Origin: Anaerobacillus alkaliphilus
GTDB lineage: Bacteria; Bacillota; Bacilli; Bacillales; Anaerobacillaceae
Assembly: GCF_004116265.1 (NCBI RefSeq)
Contig: NZ_QOUX01000036.1
Span: forward strand, 1 to 48,619
Direction: 5' to 3'
Length of the DNA: 48,619 nt
Position 1 is the first letter of the stretch. Each line of letters opens with the position of its first letter. Positions 10,334 through 19,197 of the stretch are shown one piece after another. The position numbers and the translations under genes are program-made. A model generated the notes under the pieces. It searched no databases. It saw only the letters and a program-made list of their open reading frames with translations, and had not been told where the DNA came from.

Positions 10334-11101
10334 ATGTTATTCGACACACATGCGCATTTAAATGCCGATCAGTTTGAAGAGGATGTTGAGGAAGTGATCA
10401 AGCGAGCCCAGGCAGAGGGAGTAACGAATATTGTCGTAGTGGGCTTTGATGAGAAAACAATAAAAGGTGCTCTACAATTGGCTGAAGATTACGAGTTCAT
10501 TTATGCTGCAGTAGGTTGGCATCCAGTTGATGCTATTGATATGACTGAAAAGCACTTAGCCTGGCTTGAAGAGCTAGCAAGTCATCCTAAAGTAGTTGCC
10601 CTAGGTGAAATGGGCTTAGATTACTATTGGGATAAATCCCCTAAGGAAGTGCAGCAAGAGGTCTTTCGCAAACAAATTCAGTTAGCACGAAAAGTGAAGC
10701 TACCAATTATCATCCATAACCGAGATGCTCATGAGGATATCGTAAAGATCTTAAAAGAGGAACATGCTCATGAAATTGGTGGGATCATGCATTGTTTTGG
10801 AAGTAGCCTTGAAATTGCCAAACAATGTATTTCTATGAATTTTTTTATTTCTTTTGGCGGACCGGTTACTTTTAAAAATGCGAAACGTCCAAAAGAAGTA
10901 GCAAAAGAAATTCCCTTAGAATGGTTGTTAATTGAGACGGATTGTCCATATTTAGCTCCCCACCCATATAGAGGGAAGCGCAATGAGCCAAGTTATGTTA
11001 AACTAGTAGCAGAAACAATTGCAGAATTAAAAGAAATGACCTATGACGAAGTTGTTCAGGTTACAAACGATAACGCAAAGAGACTTTTTGCTATAATTTG
11101 A
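10334..11101 (+). CDS. yabD: TatD-family metal-dependent hydrolase YabD
   Basis: A 255-residue TIM-barrel metallohydrolase of the TatD family, which includes DNases and quality-control nucleases. Metal ligands appear in order: DTHAHL (residues 4-9), the GEMGLDYYWD glutamate/aspartate motif (about residue 92), IIIHNRDAH (about 127), IMHCFGS (about 152) and the IETDCPYLAPHPYRG motif (about 203). An AAAAAGGAG site sits 9 nt before ATG 10334. It keeps its B. subtilis position between metG and yabE. The in vivo substrate is not evident from sequence. Confidence 0.92.
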   Translation: MLFDTHAHLNADQFEEDVEEVIKRAQAEGVTNIVVVGFDEKTIKGALQLAEDYEFIYAAVGWHPVDAIDMTEKHLAWLEELASHPKVVALGEMGLDYYWDKSPKEVQQEVFRKQIQLARKVKLPIIIHNRDAHEDIVKILKEEHAHEIGGIMHCFGSSLEIAKQCISMNFFISFGGPVTFKNAKRPKEVAKEIPLEWLLIETDCPYLAPHPYRGKRNEPSYVKLVAETIAELKEMTYDEVVQVTNDNAKRLFAII

Positions 11102-11109
11102 CAGTGGTT

Positions 11110-11118
11110 TTTGTCGAA
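11110..11118 (+). promoter_or_regulatory. Spo0A-box-like site after yabD
   Basis: TTTGTCGAA, identical to the 0A-box consensus, lies nine bases after the yabD stop. A weaker copy (CTTGTCGAA) is at 11192-11200, about 80 bp upstream of the yabE promoter. There is no other support. Confidence 0.3.
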
Positions 11119-11275
11119 TTTTAAAGAGGCTTGTCTATTATAAACTAACTTCTAGTTAGTTCTACAATCAAGAAAACAGGCATATGCTAGTCTTGTCGAA
11201 CAGTTTTTGTTCCCTTTTTAGTCCATTTTATGGATAATTACACGTAAAGCTTCTGAGAGGGGGAATTTTTTTACA

Positions 11276-11304
11276 TTGACAAGACTGGCATAACTCTATA
11301 TAAT
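11276..11304 (+). promoter_or_regulatory. Consensus sigma-A promoter of yabE
   Basis: TTGACA, an exact 17-bp spacer and TATAAT form a perfect sigma-A consensus promoter 29 bp upstream of the yabE start codon. Confidence 0.88.
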
Positions 11305-11333
11305 TCGGTCCTTAGAAGGGGGAGTTTTTAACT

Positions 11334-12542
11334 ATGATACCAAACATGAAGAAACTTTTTTCCGAAAGCCTTACTGGAAAAAGGTTAATCATGTCCATCG
11401 TTAGTATGATATTACTAGTTGGGGTGGTTAGCGTTGCTGCTTATGAGCTAACAAAAACATCTGTTACACTAGTAGTAAATGGGGAAGAAACAAACCTCAA
11501 AACTCATGCCAAGACTGTAGATGAACTAATGTTGGAGAATGATATATTAGTAGGTGAGCACGACTTTGTTGAACCGTCACTAGATAGCTTGTTATCAAAT
11601 GATGTTAATGTTGTGTGGATTCCTGCGAAGTTAGTCTATTTAACAAATAATGGTGAAAAGCTACCAGTATGGACCACATCTAGTACGCTAGAAGATTTAG
11701 TTAAGGAATTAAATTTAGAAGTTGGTGACTATGATAAGATAGTGCCAAGTCTAGAAACAGCTCTTGTTGAAGATATGAATATTACTTATGAGTCCGCCTT
11801 CACAGTTACTATACATAGTGACGGTGAGGAGAAAGAAGTGTGGACTACTTCGACAACTGTCGCTGACTTTTTAAAAGCAGAAGACATTATTCTAGGAGAG
11901 CTTGATAGAGTAGAGCCATCGCAAGCTGAAATTGTAAAAGCTAATACCGAAATCAATATCATTAGAGTACAAAAGGTCACCGATGTTGTGGAAGAAACAA
12001 TTGACTTTGCAACGGTAACTAGAAATGACAATTCTCTTACAAGAGGAACTGAAAAAGAAGTTCAAAAAGGTCAAAAAGGAAAAGTTGCAAAACATTTTGA
12101 AGTAATTCTTGAAAATGGAAAAGAAGTATCTAGAGAGTTAGTAAAAACAGAAACTGTTCAACAAAGTACTGATCGAGTAGTGGCTGTTGGAACAAAGCAA
12201 CCAGCTCCTGTTCAACAAGTGTCCCGTGGTGGGACGCCTGGTGATTGGGTGACGTTTTCTTCGACCGCTTATACTGCTTATTGTAATGGATGTTCAGGCA
12301 TCACAGCTACTGGATTAAACTTACGTACAAATCCAGATAAAAAGGTTGTTGCCGTCGATCCTAATGTAATACCTTTAGGTTCTATTATTGAAATTCGATA
12401 CAATGGTAGAATACTAGGCCAATATCGAGCAGCTGATACTGGCTCTGCTATTCAAGGTCGAAAAATTGATATCTTTATGGCTGAACGCAGTGATGCACTT
12501 CGTTGGGGTCGTAAAAATGTTCAGGTACGTATTGTTAAATAG
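11334..12542 (+). CDS. yabE: Cell-wall protein YabE: DUF348, G5 and 3D domains
   Basis: A 402-residue exported protein related to B. subtilis YabE, an Rpf/Sps-like putative muralytic enzyme. It has an N-terminal membrane anchor or signal (about residues 14-36), three ubiquitin-like DUF348 repeats each containing a (V/T)xxxxL...PS pattern (about 43-220), a G5 domain (about 225-300), and a C-terminal 3D domain with the catalytic aspartates in VDPNVIPLGS and AADTGSAIQGRKIDIF. It probably acts outside the membrane on peptidoglycan. Two ATGs (11334, 11346) are possible; the AAGGGGGAG site 10 nt before 11334 favours the first. Its promoter is a perfect sigma-A consensus and it has its own terminator. 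Confidence 0.88.
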   Translation: MIPNMKKLFSESLTGKRLIMSIVSMILLVGVVSVAAYELTKTSVTLVVNGEETNLKTHAKTVDELMLENDILVGEHDFVEPSLDSLLSNDVNVVWIPAKLVYLTNNGEKLPVWTTSSTLEDLVKELNLEVGDYDKIVPSLETALVEDMNITYESAFTVTIHSDGEEKEVWTTSTTVADFLKAEDIILGELDRVEPSQAEIVKANTEINIIRVQKVTDVVEETIDFATVTRNDNSLTRGTEKEVQKGQKGKVAKHFEVILENGKEVSRELVKTETVQQSTDRVVAVGTKQPAPVQQVSRGGTPGDWVTFSSTAYTAYCNGCSGITATGLNLRTNPDKKVVAVDPNVIPLGSIIEIRYNGRILGQYRAADTGSAIQGRKIDIFMAERSDALRWGRKNVQVRIVK

Positions 12543-12548
12543 CATGCA

Positions 12549-12582
12549 AAAGAGGGTGACAGAGTCATCCTCTTTCTTGTTT
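12549..12582 (+). terminator. yabE terminator
   Basis: A twelve-pair stem, AAAGAGGGTGAC/GTCATCCTCTTT with one G-U pair and loop AGA, is followed by a T-rich tract. It lies six bases after the yabE stop. Confidence 0.82.
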
Positions 12583-12613
12583 TCACCATAGTAGACGCTA
12601 TATACTATAAAGA

Positions 12614-12714
12614 TCAATTGTGAATGGTGAATTTTGAATTATAAATTGGGCTTTAGGAAAGCTTCGAAGCTCTTCAATAATAATTCAAAATTGACAATTC
12701 ATAATTCGAAATTA
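12614..12714 (+). repeat. Palindromic AT-rich repeat, copy B (GCTTCGAAGC centre)
   Basis: Inverted arms (CAATTGTGAATGGTGAATT on the left, AATTCAAAATTGACAATTC on the right) flank GCTTCGAAGC at 12661-12670. The element ends a few bases before the CGGAGG ribosome-binding site of rnmV. Confidence 0.8.
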
Positions 12715-12731
12715 TTTTTTTCGGAGGACTT

Positions 12732-14157
<1,426 letters not shown>

Positions 14158-14186
14158 TTTATAGACCCGGATATCTTATTAACAAT

Positions 14187-14215
14187 CACTGAAATACAGT
14201 TCTCCTCATAGGCTA
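14187..14215 (+). promoter_or_regulatory. Sigma-K promoter of yabG
   Basis: CACT (14187-14190), a 16-bp spacer and CATAGGCTA (14207-14215) match the sigma-K consensus mACm-N16-CATAnnnTA. yabG is a known sigma-K target in B. subtilis. The predicted start lies just before the ribosome-binding site. Confidence 0.7.
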
Positions 14216-14235
14216 TAGGTGAGGAGGTGTGTTTC

Positions 14236-15132
14236 TTGAAAGTAAAGGTTGGCGATTTAGTAACAAGAAGGTCATACGGTAACGACTTACTTTTTCGTAT
14301 TTCAAAAATAGATGATAACCAAGCAATAATTATTGGAGAAGAGATGCGCCTAATTGCAGACTCTCCCCTTTCGGATTTAGACCTAGTCTCTGAATCAGAG
14401 AAAGGCCTAAGGCAAGTTGAAGAAAAGAAAAAAGAAGATAATTGCTATCGACTGTTTAGGCAAGATAGTAGACTGACGAGAAATAGAAATGAATATGAAA
14501 TGACATCCGGCTATAACAGTAATTGTTCTTACTTTGAACTACCGGGTCGAATTCTTCACATTGATGGTGACCCAGTTTATTTAAAGAAGTGTACCGATTT
14601 ATATGAAAAACTCGGAGTACCTATTTACGGTGTTCATATGCAAGAAAAGGAAATGCCATTACAGATAACCCCGCTTCTTGAAATGGTTAGACCAGATATA
14701 CTTGTCATTACAGGTCATGATGCTTATATGAGAAGTAAAGGCGAACCAAATGAAGTAAAGGCATACCGAAACACAAGATACTTTGCAGAAGCGGTTCGAG
14801 AGGCTAGAAAGTTTGAACCTCACATTGATCATTTAGTTATATTTGCAGGTGCCTGCCAATCGTATTTTGAGACATTAATTAGAGCAGGTGCAAACTTTGC
14901 TAGCTCACCTGACAGAATTAATATCCACGCATTAGATCCAGTTTATATAGCGGCCAAAGTTAGTTTGACACCTTTTACAGATAGCGTAAGCATTTGGGAG
15001 TTGTTAAGAAATACATTAACTGGTGAAAAGGGATTAGGCGGAATAGAAACGCGCGGGTTATTACGACGAGGTATGCCCCTAAAGAACAACGAAGATCATA
15101 TATATGTTTCGACAAGGAAGAAGGAGCACTAG
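14236..15132 (+). CDS. yabG: Sporulation-specific protease YabG
   Basis: YabG is a mother-cell cysteine protease that processes spore coat proteins (such as SafA and SpoIVA) so transglutaminase can crosslink them. The 298-residue protein has the family N terminus VGDLVTRRSYGNDLLFRI, a basic charged linker, then PGRILHIDGDPVYLKKC, VITGHDAY, LVIFAGACQSYFETLIRAGANFASSP (with the likely catalytic cysteine) and NIHALDPVYIAAK. I chose TTG 14236: AGGAGGTG ends 7 nt before it, whereas the GTG at 14227 overlaps that site. The stop codon lies inside the terminator palindrome. Confidence 0.92.
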   Translation: MKVKVGDLVTRRSYGNDLLFRISKIDDNQAIIIGEEMRLIADSPLSDLDLVSESEKGLRQVEEKKKEDNCYRLFRQDSRLTRNRNEYEMTSGYNSNCSYFELPGRILHIDGDPVYLKKCTDLYEKLGVPIYGVHMQEKEMPLQITPLLEMVRPDILVITGHDAYMRSKGEPNEVKAYRNTRYFAEAVREARKFEPHIDHLVIFAGACQSYFETLIRAGANFASSPDRINIHALDPVYIAAKVSLTPFTDSVSIWELLRNTLTGEKGLGGIETRGLLRRGMPLKNNEDHIYVSTRKKEH

Positions 15133-15149
15133 TGCTCCTTCTGTTTTTT
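15119..15149 (+). terminator. yabG terminator overlapping its stop codon
   Basis: A perfect 24-bp palindrome (AGAAGGAGCACT and its complement, 15119-15142) is followed by G and T6. The yabG TAG stop (15130-15132) sits in the middle of the palindrome. Confidence 0.85.
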
Positions 15150-15287
15150 GTTCATATTAGTCAAATCCATTAACTTTGGACAGTTTATGTTCTTTCAATT
15201 TTTTCAATTATTTTACATAATATCGAAATTTTAAGCAATAATATCTAATGTTTGAGAAATTAGTCAAAAAAAGTTGAACGAATAGTG

Positions 15288-15317
15288 TTGACAAATATTT
15301 TGTTTACTTGCTATAAT
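15288..15317 (+). promoter_or_regulatory. veg upstream sigma-A promoter
   Basis: TTGACA, an 18-bp spacer and TATAAT, with an extended -10 (TGC before TATAAT), make a very strong sigma-A promoter. Confidence 0.85.
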
Positions 15318-15328
15318 TTTAATTTTGT

Positions 15329-15357
15329 TTGACATTATTGGTCGGCTGTGTTACACT
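15329..15357 (+). promoter_or_regulatory. veg downstream sigma-A promoter
   Basis: A second TTGACA, a 17-bp spacer and TACACT follow within 12 bp of the first promoter. B. subtilis veg also has two tandem promoters. Confidence 0.6.
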
Positions 15358-15382
15358 CTGTATAAGTGAGGTGGTTTCAATA

Positions 15383-15649
15383 ATGGGAAAAACTTTAGTG
15401 GACATTAAGCGAACGTTAGACGCTAATATTGGAAAAAGGATTACAATAAAAGCGAATGGTGGTCGTCGTAAAACAATTGAACGTTCTGGTTTTCTTGAAG
15501 AAACATACCCGTCTGTATTCATAATTAAGCTTGATGAAGATCAAAACGCCTTTGAAAGAGTGTCATATAGCTATGCAGACGTTTTAACGGAAACAGTGCA
15601 GTTAACAGTATGTGAGGATGAAAATGCCGTTGCTGTAGAAGTTGAATAG
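15383..15649 (+). CDS. veg: Veg protein
   Basis: A small conserved Firmicute protein (88 residues) matching Veg, which in B. subtilis is abundant, stimulates biofilm formation and affects spore outgrowth. The core [20 protein letters not shown] and [20 protein letters not shown] segments, and [16 protein letters not shown], are nearly identical to the family. I chose ATG 15383, preceded by GAGGTGG 9 nt upstream; the 18 extra codons before it overlap the second promoter. A PRC-barrel/Sm-like fold has been suggested for the family, but biochemical function is unclear. Two tandem strong promoters indicate high expression. Confidence 0.95.
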   Translation: MGKTLVDIKRTLDANIGKRITIKANGGRRKTIERSGFLEETYPSVFIIKLDEDQNAFERVSYSYADVLTETVQLTVCEDENAVAVEVE

Positions 15650-15658
15650 TTCTTGGTG

Positions 15659-15770
15659 AAAAAGAGGTATACTCATTTTGGGTCTGACTTCTCCCTAGAA
15701 AAGTATGTAGTACATACTTCTTAAGGGAGGTGCCTGACGCTTAGGTAATGAGTGTAGCTCTTTTTTATTT
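15659..15770 (+). terminator. Large multi-stem terminator after veg
   Basis: The outer stem AAAAAGAG/CTCTTTTT and ACTCATT/AATGAGT closes a long loop holding CTCCCT/AGGGAG and a central near-perfect palindrome AAGTATGTA-G-TACATACTT (15701-15719). A T-rich tract follows. The loop also has GGTCTGAC and GCCTGACGC, which recall short Bacillus palindromic repeats. Confidence 0.6.
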
Positions 15771-15835
15771 TGGGAAGGTTTAGCTATGTTTGTAATCATT
15801 TTTAAAAAGGCAAACAAAGTCTAGGCTTTAAGTAA

Positions 15836-16025
15836 GGCTGTTTTCGCAAAGTTTGTTGCTTTCGTAAAAATCACATAAGCCGGATTTTTACACAAAATAC
15901 AAAGAATTCACAACTAATTTAGTAAGTATTGCTCTTTTCTTACAAAATTTATTGGCTGATATCTTCATCTAGGGTATTTTTCGATTATTTTAGGATAAAA
16001 AGCCACAATATTTACGAAAAGAGCC
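15836..16025 (+). mobile_element. MITE copy 1 (190 bp)
   Basis: Its ends are imperfect inverted repeats: GGCTGTTTTCGCAAA at the left, and TTTACGAAAAGAGCC at the right, which reads GGCTCTTTTCGTAAA in complement. It is flanked by an 8-bp near duplication, TTAAGTAA (15828-15835) and TTAAATAA (16026-16033). The inside is non-coding with a GTAAAAATC...GGATTTTTAC hairpin near the left end. It shares most of its sequence with the copies at 22554, 28365 and 45337. The 446-bp veg-sspF gap consists mainly of the veg terminator and this element. Confidence 0.88.
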
Positions 16026-16052
16026 TTAAATAAAGACACTAAGAAACGGGTA

Positions 16053-16059
16053 CATTATA
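16053..16059 (+). promoter_or_regulatory. Sigma-G -10 element of sspF
   Basis: CATTATA matches the sigma-G -10 consensus CATnhTA, 38 bp before sspF. No good GHATR -35 lies 17-18 bp upstream; that stretch abuts the MITE target duplication. Confidence 0.5.
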
Positions 16060-16096
16060 AGCGTCGTAACAATGTTAATTAAAGGGGTTGTTTTAA

Positions 16097-16276
16097 ATGG
16101 CTAGAAGGCGAGGAATAATGTCTGAGCAATTTAAAGTAGAACTTGCAAAAGAATTAGGATTTTATGACACAGTCCAGAAAGAGGGCTGGGGCGGAATTCG
16201 TTCTCGTGATGCCGGTAATATGGTAAAACGTGCAGTAGAAATTGCTGAACAACAACTTGCTAGCAGGCAAAAATAA
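16097..16276 (+). CDS. sspF: Small acid-soluble spore protein SspF
   Basis: A 59-residue protein, [20 protein letters not shown] at its N terminus, matching the SspF type of alpha/beta-type SASP, a forespore protein of the DNA-coating SASP family. It has the family helices with [12 protein letters not shown], the [17 protein letters not shown] segment, and a C-terminal IAEQQLA helix. ATG 16097 is preceded by AAAGGGGTTG. It keeps its B. subtilis position between veg and ispE. A sigma-G -10 lies upstream and a strong terminator downstream, so it is monocistronic. A MITE inserted just upstream of its promoter. Confidence 0.93.
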   Translation: MARRRGIMSEQFKVELAKELGFYDTVQKEGWGGIRSRDAGNMVKRAVEIAEQQLASRQK

Positions 16277-16296
16277 CGTTAATAACTTGTTACGAT

Positions 16297-16339
16297 AGGC
16301 TGACTTACTTAAGAGCTCTTAGGTGAGTTAGCCTTTTTA
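16297..16339 (+). terminator. sspF terminator
   Basis: An 18-pair stem, AGGCTGACTTACTTAAGA with TCTTAGGTGAGTTAGCCT (three G-U pairs), is followed by T5. It begins 20 bp after the sspF stop. Confidence 0.88.
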
Positions 16340-16481
16340 CTTTTAACCCACAGAATTTGTTATCTATACAGTATGGGAAGCCTGTTATATACTTCACCTA
16401 GCTAGGCTATCCTTATAAACATATAAAGTTTGTAGATACTTGAAATTTTTGTCACAAATGGTGGTTACAATCGACAACAAG

Positions 16482-16490
16482 TGATAAAAT
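16482..16490 (+). promoter_or_regulatory. Possible extended -10 promoter of ispE
   Basis: TGATAAAAT is an extended -10-like element 34 bp before ispE, with no clear -35. Confidence 0.35.
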
Positions 16491-16524
16491 AGCGTAAGCA
16501 TATGGAACATAGAAGGTGATAAAG

Positions 16525-17388
16525 GTGAAAATTTCGATTAAGGCTCCTGCAAAAATTAACTTATCTCTTGATGTACTTCATAAAAGGGAAGATGGTTTTC
16601 ATGAAGTAGAGATGATTATGACCACGGTAGATTTAGCAGATCGAATTGAATTAACGTTATTAGAGGAAAATAAAATAGTAATTGATGTATCAGAGGGGTT
16701 TGTTCCTAACGATAATCGCAATCTAGCGTATCAAGCTGCCCAAGTACTTAAGGATAAATTTAAGATTAGCAAGGGAGTAAAGATAGCTATTCAAAAGAAT
16801 ATTCCCGTGTCAGCAGGATTAGCTGGCGGTAGTAGCGATGCAGCTGCGACTCTGAGAGGACTCAATCAATTATGGGATCTAGGATTAAGTTTAGATGAGC
16901 TGGCAGAACTAGGTGCAAAGATTGGATCAGATGTGTCGTTCTGCGTATATGGAGGTACGGCTCTAGCTACTGGCCGGGGAGAAAAAATCAAACATATAAG
17001 TGCGCCACCATCATGTTGGGTAATTTTGGCCAAGCCACCTATAGGCGTGTCTACAGCTGAAGTCTACCGAAACTTAAATTTAAATAATATAGATCATCCG
17101 GATATTAATAAGATGGTTGCTGCGATTGAAGGTAGAGAGTATGGCCAAATTTGTCAGGAATTAGGCAATGTTCTAGAAACTGTTACCTTCAAACTTTATC
17201 CTGAAGTGCAACGAATTAAGGACCAAATGATCCGCTTTGGTGCAGACGGAGTTTTAATGAGCGGGAGTGGACCAACTGTATTTGGTTTAGTGAAACATGA
17301 GTCAAGAATGTTACGCATTTATAATGGGTTACGAGGTTTTTGTCATGATGTGCATGCTGTACGTATAATGGGAGAACGTTACTATTGA
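16525..17388 (+). CDS. ispE: 4-diphosphocytidyl-2-C-methyl-D-erythritol kinase
   Basis: IspE phosphorylates CDP-methylerythritol in the MEP pathway for isoprenoid precursors. The 287-residue GHMP kinase has the N-terminal [26 protein letters not shown]-type substrate motif, the ATP-binding loop [20 protein letters not shown] (from about residue 94) and the C-terminal [11 protein letters not shown] motif. I chose GTG 16525 because AGAAGGTG lies 6 nt before it and the start then matches the family N terminus; an in-frame GTG at 16516 overlaps that site. The promoter of the next gene, purR, overlaps its stop codon. Confidence 0.95.
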   Translation: MKISIKAPAKINLSLDVLHKREDGFHEVEMIMTTVDLADRIELTLLEENKIVIDVSEGFVPNDNRNLAYQAAQVLKDKFKISKGVKIAIQKNIPVSAGLAGGSSDAAATLRGLNQLWDLGLSLDELAELGAKIGSDVSFCVYGGTALATGRGEKIKHISAPPSCWVILAKPPIGVSTAEVYRNLNLNNIDHPDINKMVAAIEGREYGQICQELGNVLETVTFKLYPEVQRIKDQMIRFGADGVLMSGSGPTVFGLVKHESRMLRIYNGLRGFCHDVHAVRIMGERYY

Positions 17389-17414
17389 TAAAATCCGTAC
17401 AAAAATGGTATATT
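17385..17414 (+). promoter_or_regulatory. Sigma-A promoter of purR-ridA
   Basis: TTGATA (17385-17390), an 18-bp spacer and TATATT preceded by TGG (extended -10) lie 32 bp before purR. The -35 overlaps the ispE stop. Confidence 0.6.
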
Positions 17415-17434
17415 ACATTTAAATATTCGGATTT
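17391..17434 (+). promoter_or_regulatory. Candidate inverted PurBox pair at the purR promoter
   Basis: AAATCCGTACAAA (17391-17403) and the inverted AATATTCGGATTT (17422-17434) match the PurBox AWWWCCGAACWWT with two and one mismatches. They bracket the -10 and are 18 bp apart, close to the 16-17 bp of known pairs. This suggests purR autoregulation, as in B. subtilis. Confidence 0.5.
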
Positions 17435-17446
17435 TTGGAGGTAGCT

Positions 17447-18292
17447 ATGAAAAAGTTTCGCCGAAGTGGTCGATTAGTTGACTTAACTAATTACTTAATA
17501 AATAATCCCCATCAGCTAATCCCTTTAACGTATTTTGCTGAACGGTATGACTCTGCTAAATCCTCAATAAGTGAAGACCTAGGTATTATTAAAGAAATGT
17601 TTGAAAGCCAAGAAACAGGATTATTAGTTACAGTAGCGGGTGCTAGTGGTGGGGTTAAGTATATTCCTACAGCAAGTGTTGACGAAATAGAAGCCACCCT
17701 ATTAGATTTGTGTACGAAACTAAAAGATCCAAATAGAGTTTTACCAGGTGGTTATCTATATATGATGGATATCATCGGAAATCCAAAATTAATGAACGAT
17801 ATTGGCCGTTATTTTGCAACATTGTTTGCTAATAAAAAAGTTGATGTCATTATGACAATGGCTACAAAAGGAATTCCTTTAGCTTATGCTGTAGCTTCAT
17901 ACATGAATGTGCCTGTATGTATTGTTCGTCACGAGCATAGGATTACAGAAGGGTCTCTTGTTAGCATAAACTATGTCTCAGGTTCCACAAAACGAATACA
18001 GACGATGTCATTAGCAAAAAGAAGTTTGCAAGAAGGATCCAATGTTCTTATCATCGATGATTTTATGAAAGCAGGCGGAACGATAAAAGGAATGATTAAT
18101 TTGGTTGATGAATTTCAATCAAACGTGGTAGGAACAGGGGTTCTGGTAGAAGCCGATCATGTCGATGAAAGGTTAGTTGACAAGTACATTTCTATGACTC
18201 GATTATCAGAAGTTAACACGAAGGATAAACTAATTACGGTTGAGTTAGGAAATTTCTTTGAGAATTTAAAACAATATCGGGAGGAAAAATAA
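17447..18292 (+). CDS. purR: Purine operon repressor PurR
   Basis: PurR represses purine synthesis and transport genes; PRPP relieves its binding to DNA. The 281-residue protein has an N-terminal winged helix ([24 protein letters not shown], about residues 4-27, and [10 protein letters not shown]) and a C-terminal type I phosphoribosyltransferase-like domain with the PRPP loop [13 protein letters not shown] at residues 200-212. GGAGGTAGCT precedes ATG 17447; an upstream in-frame ATG-like start at 17435 overlaps this site and is unlikely. ridA follows after a single base, so they form one operon. Confidence 0.95.
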   Translation: MKKFRRSGRLVDLTNYLINNPHQLIPLTYFAERYDSAKSSISEDLGIIKEMFESQETGLLVTVAGASGGVKYIPTASVDEIEATLLDLCTKLKDPNRVLPGGYLYMMDIIGNPKLMNDIGRYFATLFANKKVDVIMTMATKGIPLAYAVASYMNVPVCIVRHEHRITEGSLVSINYVSGSTKRIQTMSLAKRSLQEGSNVLIIDDFMKAGGTIKGMINLVDEFQSNVVGTGVLVEADHVDERLVDKYISMTRLSEVNTKDKLITVELGNFFENLKQYREEK

Positions 18293-18293
18293 A

Positions 18294-18668
18294 ATGAAAA
18301 TTGTACATACAAACGAAGCGCCAGCTGCAATTGGTCCATACTCACAAGGTGTCATTGTAAATAATATGTTTTACAGTTCTGGCCAAATTCCTTTAACGGC
18401 TAGCGGAGAGTTAGTTGTAGGCGACGTAAAAGAACAAACAGAACAAGTGTTAAAAAATGTTGATGCAGTCTTAAAGGAAGCTGGAGCTTCCCGTGAAACT
18501 GTTGTAAAGACAACTGTTTTTATTAAAGACATGAATGATTTTCCTTTAATAAATGAAGTCTATGGAAATTACTTCTCAACTCATAAGCCAGCAAGATCGT
18601 GTGTGGAAGTAGCTAGGCTTCCTAAAGATGTACTTGTCGAAATTGAGGTTATTGCTTTAATTAAATAA
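18294..18668 (+). CDS. ridA: RidA family enamine/imine deaminase (YabJ)
   Basis: RidA hydrolyses reactive enamine/imine intermediates made by PLP enzymes, protecting the cell from 2-aminoacrylate damage. The 124-residue protein shows the family signature: [13 protein letters not shown] near the N terminus, [10 protein letters not shown], the [11 protein letters not shown] segment, and the [22 protein letters not shown] motif containing the active-site arginine. The ribosome-binding site GGGAGG lies inside the purR end. In B. subtilis YabJ was first linked to purR function because of this same gene pair. A terminator follows. Confidence 0.95.
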   Translation: MKIVHTNEAPAAIGPYSQGVIVNNMFYSSGQIPLTASGELVVGDVKEQTEQVLKNVDAVLKEAGASRETVVKTTVFIKDMNDFPLINEVYGNYFSTHKPARSCVEVARLPKDVLVEIEVIALIK

Positions 18669-18674
18669 CGTTTT

Positions 18675-18711
18675 AAAGAAGGGCTGAAGCAATAGCCCTT
18701 CTTTATTTTAT
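18675..18711 (+). terminator. purR-ridA terminator
   Basis: An eleven-pair perfect stem, AAAGAAGGGCT/AGCCCTTCTTT with an eight-base loop, is followed by a T-rich tract. Confidence 0.85.
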
Positions 18712-18781
18712 GAACATTTTGTGAATGTTGTGTAAAAGTTAGAAAAACCACGAAATTTTTCCTGTTTTTTTGTTAAAAAAA

Positions 18782-18811
18782 GAAGGAAAAAAGAAATTCC
18801 ATGTTGAATGT
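18782..18811 (+). promoter_or_regulatory. Sigma-H promoter of spoVG
   Basis: GAAGGAAAA (18782-18790), a 12-bp spacer and GTTGAATGT (18803-18811) match the sigma-H consensus RnAGGAWWW-N11/12-RnnGAATww with one mismatch. spoVG is the model sigma-H gene, and its A/T-rich upstream region fits AbrB binding. Confidence 0.75.
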
Positions 18812-18852
18812 ATTTAGAGGACTTATTTAATTGGAAAAAGGTGGTGGCAGAA

Positions 18853-19146
18853 ATGGAAGTAACAGACGTGAGACTACGCCGTGTAACAACGGAAGGACGC
18901 ATGCGTGCTATAGCATCCATAACTATCGATCATGAATTTGTTGTTCATGATATCCGAGTAATTGACGGAAACAATGGTATGTTTGTAGCAATGCCTAGCA
19001 AAAGAACTCCAGATGGTGAATTTAGAGACATCGCTCACCCAATCTCATCTCAAACGAGAGAGAAAATTCAATCGGCAGTTTTAGCTGAGTATGAGAAAGC
19101 TGGAGATATTGAAGAAGTTGAATATGAAGAAGCAGGCGCTTCGTAA
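18853..19146 (+). CDS. spoVG: SpoVG, RNA/DNA-binding regulator
   Basis: SpoVG is a small nucleic-acid-binding regulator needed for full spore cortex formation and affecting septation. The 97-residue protein is nearly identical to the family: [54 protein letters not shown], and the acidic C-terminal tail ending EEAGAS. ATG 18853 is preceded by AAGGTGG; the 15 extra in-frame codons upstream overlap the sigma-H promoter region. It is transcribed alone, from a sigma-H promoter to a strong terminator. It encodes a known AbrB-controlled product, linking it to abrB at 7206. Confidence 0.96.
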   Translation: MEVTDVRLRRVTTEGRMRAIASITIDHEFVVHDIRVIDGNNGMFVAMPSKRTPDGEFRDIAHPISSQTREKIQSAVLAEYEKAGDIEEVEYEEAGAS

Positions 19147-19158
19147 ACAAGCAAATAC

Positions 19159-19197
19159 GAATGGCCGGGGATAATTTATCCCTGGCCATTCTTTTTT
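19159..19197 (+). terminator. spoVG terminator
   Basis: A 16-pair stem, GAATGGCCGGGGATAA/TTATCCCTGGCCATTC with one G-U pair, is followed by T6. Confidence 0.9.
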
